Shown here: piece by piece, positions 30,297-32,766 of the stretch
How positions within the stretch are numbered: the stretch's first letter is position 1
Layout: every line of letters starts with the position of its first letter
Assembly: GCA_964503335.1 (NCBI GenBank)
Contig: CAZCZZ010000047.1
Span: 1 to 32,766, forward strand
Direction: 5' to 3'
Length of the DNA: 32,766 nucleotides
DNA from: CAZCZZ01 sp964503335
Lineage (GTDB): Bacteria; Verrucomicrobiota; Kiritimatiellia; CAIVKH01
Position numbers and translations under genes: made by a program
Notes under the pieces: generated by a model
What the model was told of the DNA's origin: nothing
What the model saw: only the letters and a program-made list of their open reading frames with translations
The model's database searches: none

Positions 30297-30629
30297 CTAT
30301 GTGGCGGCCAGAAGCCCGTTGATTTTTGCGGCGCAGATGAAATCGTTCGGCGACAGTCCGCCGATCGAGTGCGTGCTGAAACGGATCCGGCAGGCCTTGT
30401 ATCCGAACTCGATGTCCGGATGATGATCCTCCTGGTGCGCGATCCACGCGACGGCGTTCACGAAGGAAACCGTTTGGTAGTAGTTCTTGAAGCTGAAGGT
30501 CCGCTCCAATTCATTCCGGCTGATGCTCCAGCCGGGAACCTGTGCAAGCATTCGACCGGCATCCCCGGCGCTCAGCGGCGGTGTGCCCGCCGCGCAGGGT
30601 CTGCATCGCATCGTTGTCAGGTCTTCCAC
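30297..30629 (-). CDS. phhA: Pterin-4a-carbinolamine dehydratase
   Basis: Dehydrates 4a-hydroxytetrahydropterin, the by-product of pterin-dependent hydroxylases; homologues may have other roles where no hydroxylase exists. The 110-residue protein starts with a GTG after GGAGGTCACT and carries the family signature: WSISRNELERTFSFKNYYQT (34-53), VAWIAHQEDHHPDIEFGYKA (60-79), with the histidines of the active-site (HH-P-D), and THSIGGLSPNDFICAAKIN near the end. It starts 12 bases after the stop of the Ser/Thr kinase gene on the same strand, so the two are probably co-transcribed. No aromatic amino-acid hydroxylase is in the window. Confidence 0.95.
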   Translation of the reverse strand: MEDLTTMRCRPCAAGTPPLSAGDAGRMLAQVPGWSISRNELERTFSFKNYYQTVSFVNAVAWIAHQEDHHPDIEFGYKACRIRFSTHSIGGLSPNDFICAAKINGLLAAT

Positions 30630-30641
30630 AGTGACCTCCGG

Positions 30642-32766
30642 TCAGGGGTACGGCGTTACATCGGGCAGCAAGCGTTTCACATCACCGGCCCGGCTTCCGT
30701 CGAGCTTCAGGACTTCTGCCGCGTAGCGCGACGCGGCATCCCGGTTGTCGCTCAGTTCACAGAAGATGGCCACGGAAAGCAGCCGGTCGGCGCGCGTCCG
30801 CGAATCGGCGGCCGGATCGTTTGCATAGTAGGCCGCAAGGCGCAGCATCGCCCGCGGGGTCATCTGGCTCCATGGCTTCATCGTGACCGAACCCGGTCGC
30901 ACCGCCACGCGTACACCCTCCGCATCGGCGCCCACGGCTTCCCCGCCCACGTCCGCAACACCCTGCTTGTAGGGATCGCTCTCCATGCGGCTGATCATCA
31001 GCGCCTTCAGGGAGGCAATGCGCTCAAACTGTTCCTTGCCGAGTTCGAGCGACTTCTTGGCGTCTTCGTTTGACACGGTTCCCATCGCCGCGGCCAGGGC
31101 TTCGACCGCGGCCTGGTAGTCCTTCGACCCCGTGATGACGGACTTTTGCGCTGCGAGCGCATCGGCTGCGAGCTTGATCTCGTCCTCCTTCGAGAGCTTC
31201 GGTGATTTCGACTCCTCCTTCTTGCCGGCCGCTTTGGTTTCAGCGCGCTTGGCTTTGGCGATCTCGGCTTTCACGAACTTCTCGGTAAATACGGGTAGAT
31301 TCGTGGCGGTGAGTTCCAGCAGCTCGCGCGCACGGGCGGGTTCCTTCGACTTGATGAGCGCCGACGCCTCCTCTTTGGAGCGCTTCCAAAGAGCGAGACT
31401 GTTGGTCCATCTTTCGGCGAGCGGAACCAGGCCATACGCCCACTGCGGCTCCCTGTTGGTCACCGCGCAATACGATGCGAGCAGGTCGCTGGCACTGTCA
31501 AAACGCCCGCGCGTCATTTCCCTCATTCCGTCGTAGAAATTCACGACATCCCCGAACCATGGATCCCAGCTGGACCTGCGCGTGTGGACCTGACCTGCCT
31601 GCAGGTTTCCAAGCATGAAGCGGGCGAGGAGCTGTGGCATGTGCAGGGCATGTGAGGGAGGCTGGGATATGGGAATATCCTTGATGGCCTCCAGACGGGC
31701 CGTGCCGTCGCCCGTGAGGACCCACTCACCCGTGGCTTCAAACAGGGAAACCCACAAGGCGCGACCGCTGTTCGGGGGTACTTCCGAACGGATCGCTGCC
31801 AGTTCTTTCAGTACGTCGGCGGCCTGGTCACCACCCAGGGCAACCAAGGCGGAATGCAGGCGCTTCGTCTCGTTCTCGTCGAAGAACTGGCTGCTCGCCA
31901 CATCCTGAGGCGTCGGCGTGACGGGCTCGACCTTCGCTGCGGGTTCCTTCTTCTTCTTTGTCGTGCTTTTTGGCTTCGACTCCTTCTTTGCGGTCGCTGC
32001 TTTTTCAGCCTCCCCGGCCTTGTGCCAGTAATAGCCGCCAGCGGCTGCGGCAACGGCAAGCAGCACGAGGACGATCCACACCTTGCCATGCTTCTTCGGC
32101 TCCGGGGCTTTGCGCGCCTTTCGCGACATCGCGGATGGCGGCGCGGCCGCGCGGGCCTTCTCGAGTGCTGTGCGCAGATCGGCCTTGAGGGATGCCGTGG
32201 TCGGATAACGCCGTACCGGGTCCATCAGGATCATGCGATCGATCGCCGCGCCCGTTTCAGGCTGAAGCGTCGGGACCACATCGCAAAGCTTCGGCGGATC
32301 CTCCTTCAGCCGGGCCAGAACGACATCGGTCGCGGTCTTGCCGTCAAACGGGGGACGGCCGGAAAGCGCGTGGAAGAGCGTCGCTCCAAGGCTGTACATG
32401 TCGGACCGGCTGTCCGCTGTCCCGCCGCGAGCTCGTTCCGGCGATATGTAAAAGGGCGTGCCCCAGATTTCGCCCTTCGATTGCTGGCTGTTAACGAAGG
32501 TGGCGAGGCCGAAGTCCACGACCTTGGCAACCCCCGCCGCATCGAAAAGGATATTGGCAGGCTTGATGTCGCCATGAACCAGCCCCGCGTCATTGGCGGC
32601 TCGCAAACCTTCGGATACGTCGAGCGCGATTTCGAGGGCGCGGACTTCGCTGATAGTCTTCCCGTCGGCCATCATCTGGTCCAGTCGGCCTCCACCGACG
32701 AGTTCCATGACGATGTACGGCTGCCCCTTCTCCTGTCCGCACGCGTAGATCTGGACTATGTTCCGG
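30642..32766 (-). CDS. Membrane-anchored Ser/Thr protein kinase (Pkn-type), 5' end outside the window
   Basis: The open frame enters from the right edge; the first residues visible are RNIVQIYACGQEKGQPYIVM, part of the N-lobe and hinge. It continues through the catalytic loop HGDIKPANILF (HGD in place of HRD), VVDFGLA (DFG), GTPFYISPERARGG (activation and P+1 loop) and SDMYSLGATLFHALSGRPPF. The basic kinase tail leads to a membrane helix (VWIVLVLLAVAAAAGGYYW), then a Lys/Glu-rich linker and a large extracytoplasmic or repeat domain of about 400 residues, rich in helices of TPR-like spacing. The missing Gly-loop and Lys must lie outside the window. Such kinases are common in the PVC and related phyla. 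The ligand or target is unknown. Confidence 0.93.
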   Translation of the reverse strand, partial: RNIVQIYACGQEKGQPYIVMELVGGGRLDQMMADGKTISEVRALEIALDVSEGLRAANDAGLVHGDIKPANILFDAAGVAKVVDFGLATFVNSQQSKGEIWGTPFYISPERARGGTADSRSDMYSLGATLFHALSGRPPFDGKTATDVVLARLKEDPPKLCDVVPTLQPETGAAIDRMILMDPVRRYPTTASLKADLRTALEKARAAAPPSAMSRKARKAPEPKKHGKVWIVLVLLAVAAAAGGYYWHKAGEAEKAATAKKESKPKSTTKKKKEPAAKVEPVTPTPQDVASSQFFDENETKRLHSALVALGGDQAADVLKELAAIRSEVPPNSGRALWVSLFEATGEWVLTGDGTARLEAIKDIPISQPPSHALHMPQLLARFMLGNLQAGQVHTRRSSWDPWFGDVVNFYDGMREMTRGRFDSASDLLASYCAVTNREPQWAYGLVPLAERWTNSLALWKRSKEEASALIKSKEPARARELLELTATNLPVFTEKFVKAEIAKAKRAETKAAGKKEESKSPKLSKEDEIKLAADALAAQKSVITGSKDYQAAVEALAAAMGTVSNEDAKKSLELGKEQFERIASLKALMISRMESDPYKQGVADVGGEAVGADAEGVRVAVRPGSVTMKPWSQMTPRAMLRLAAYYANDPAADSRTRADRLLSVAIFCELSDNRDAASRYAAEVLKLDGSRAGDVKRLLPDVTPYP

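Overview
This is a GC-rich, densely coded chromosomal window. It most resembles the PVC superphylum (Verrucomicrobiota, Kiritimatiellota or Lentisphaerota). The pointers are a PEP-CTERM protein, secreted proteins with DPDGDG-type calcium-loop repeats, a very large secreted sugar-dehydrogenase/cytochrome fusion, a Pkn-type Ser/Thr kinase, a type II secretion K-L-M set and many palindromic intergenic repeats. This placement is inference from gene style; no rRNA or tRNA gene was seen. The window opens inside a gene and ends inside another.

Layout: (1) 1-4817, plus strand: a purine-degradation cluster in the order allantoinase (C-terminal end only), allantoicase, OHCU decarboxylase, a DUF6986 aldolase-like protein, hydroxyisourate hydrolase and a uricase homologue. 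Together these would take urate through hydroxyisourate, OHCU, allantoin and allantoate to urea and ureidoglycolate. Four of the five gaps are filled by unrelated inverted repeats. The uricase homologue appears to lack the catalytic-threonine loop. (2) 4875-5532: a small protein overlapping an AbiEii-like nucleotidyltransferase, a possible toxin-antitoxin-like pair. (3) 5533-6640: gene-poor DNA holding a MITE-like palindrome, a head-to-head inverted array of about 27 21-bp repeats, and another palindrome. (4) 6715-12021, minus strand: gspK, gspL, gspM, then an ABC-2 polysaccharide exporter pair (wzm, wzt) with overlapping ends. (5) 12180-16933: a secreted BNR-repeat protein and a divergent 1122-residue secreted PQQ-type dehydrogenase with two CxxCH haem motifs.

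(6) 17005-20038, plus strand: a lower-mevalonate block of mevalonate kinase, a second GHMP kinase (candidate phosphomevalonate kinase) and diphosphomevalonate decarboxylase. (7) 20158-20869, minus strand: a ribosome-hibernation factor (hpf) behind an 89-residue protein, with paired CCAA-N3-TTGG palindromes between them. (8) 20960-24578: an exported protein, coaBC, a calcium-loop secreted protein and a PEP-CTERM protein. (9) 24834-30288, plus strand: nusA-infB-rbfA-truB-ribF, the classical translation and ribosome-maturation operon. It has no rimP in front, but a terminator-like hairpin lies in the nusA leader. (10) 30297-32766, minus strand: pterin carbinolamine dehydratase behind a membrane-anchored Ser/Thr protein kinase that runs off the window.

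The strongest leads for something undescribed are the inverted 21-bp heptapeptide-coding array, the DUF6986 protein in the urate pathway, the uricase without its usual threonine, the paired operators before hpf, and the in-frame two-helix membrane extension on GspK.
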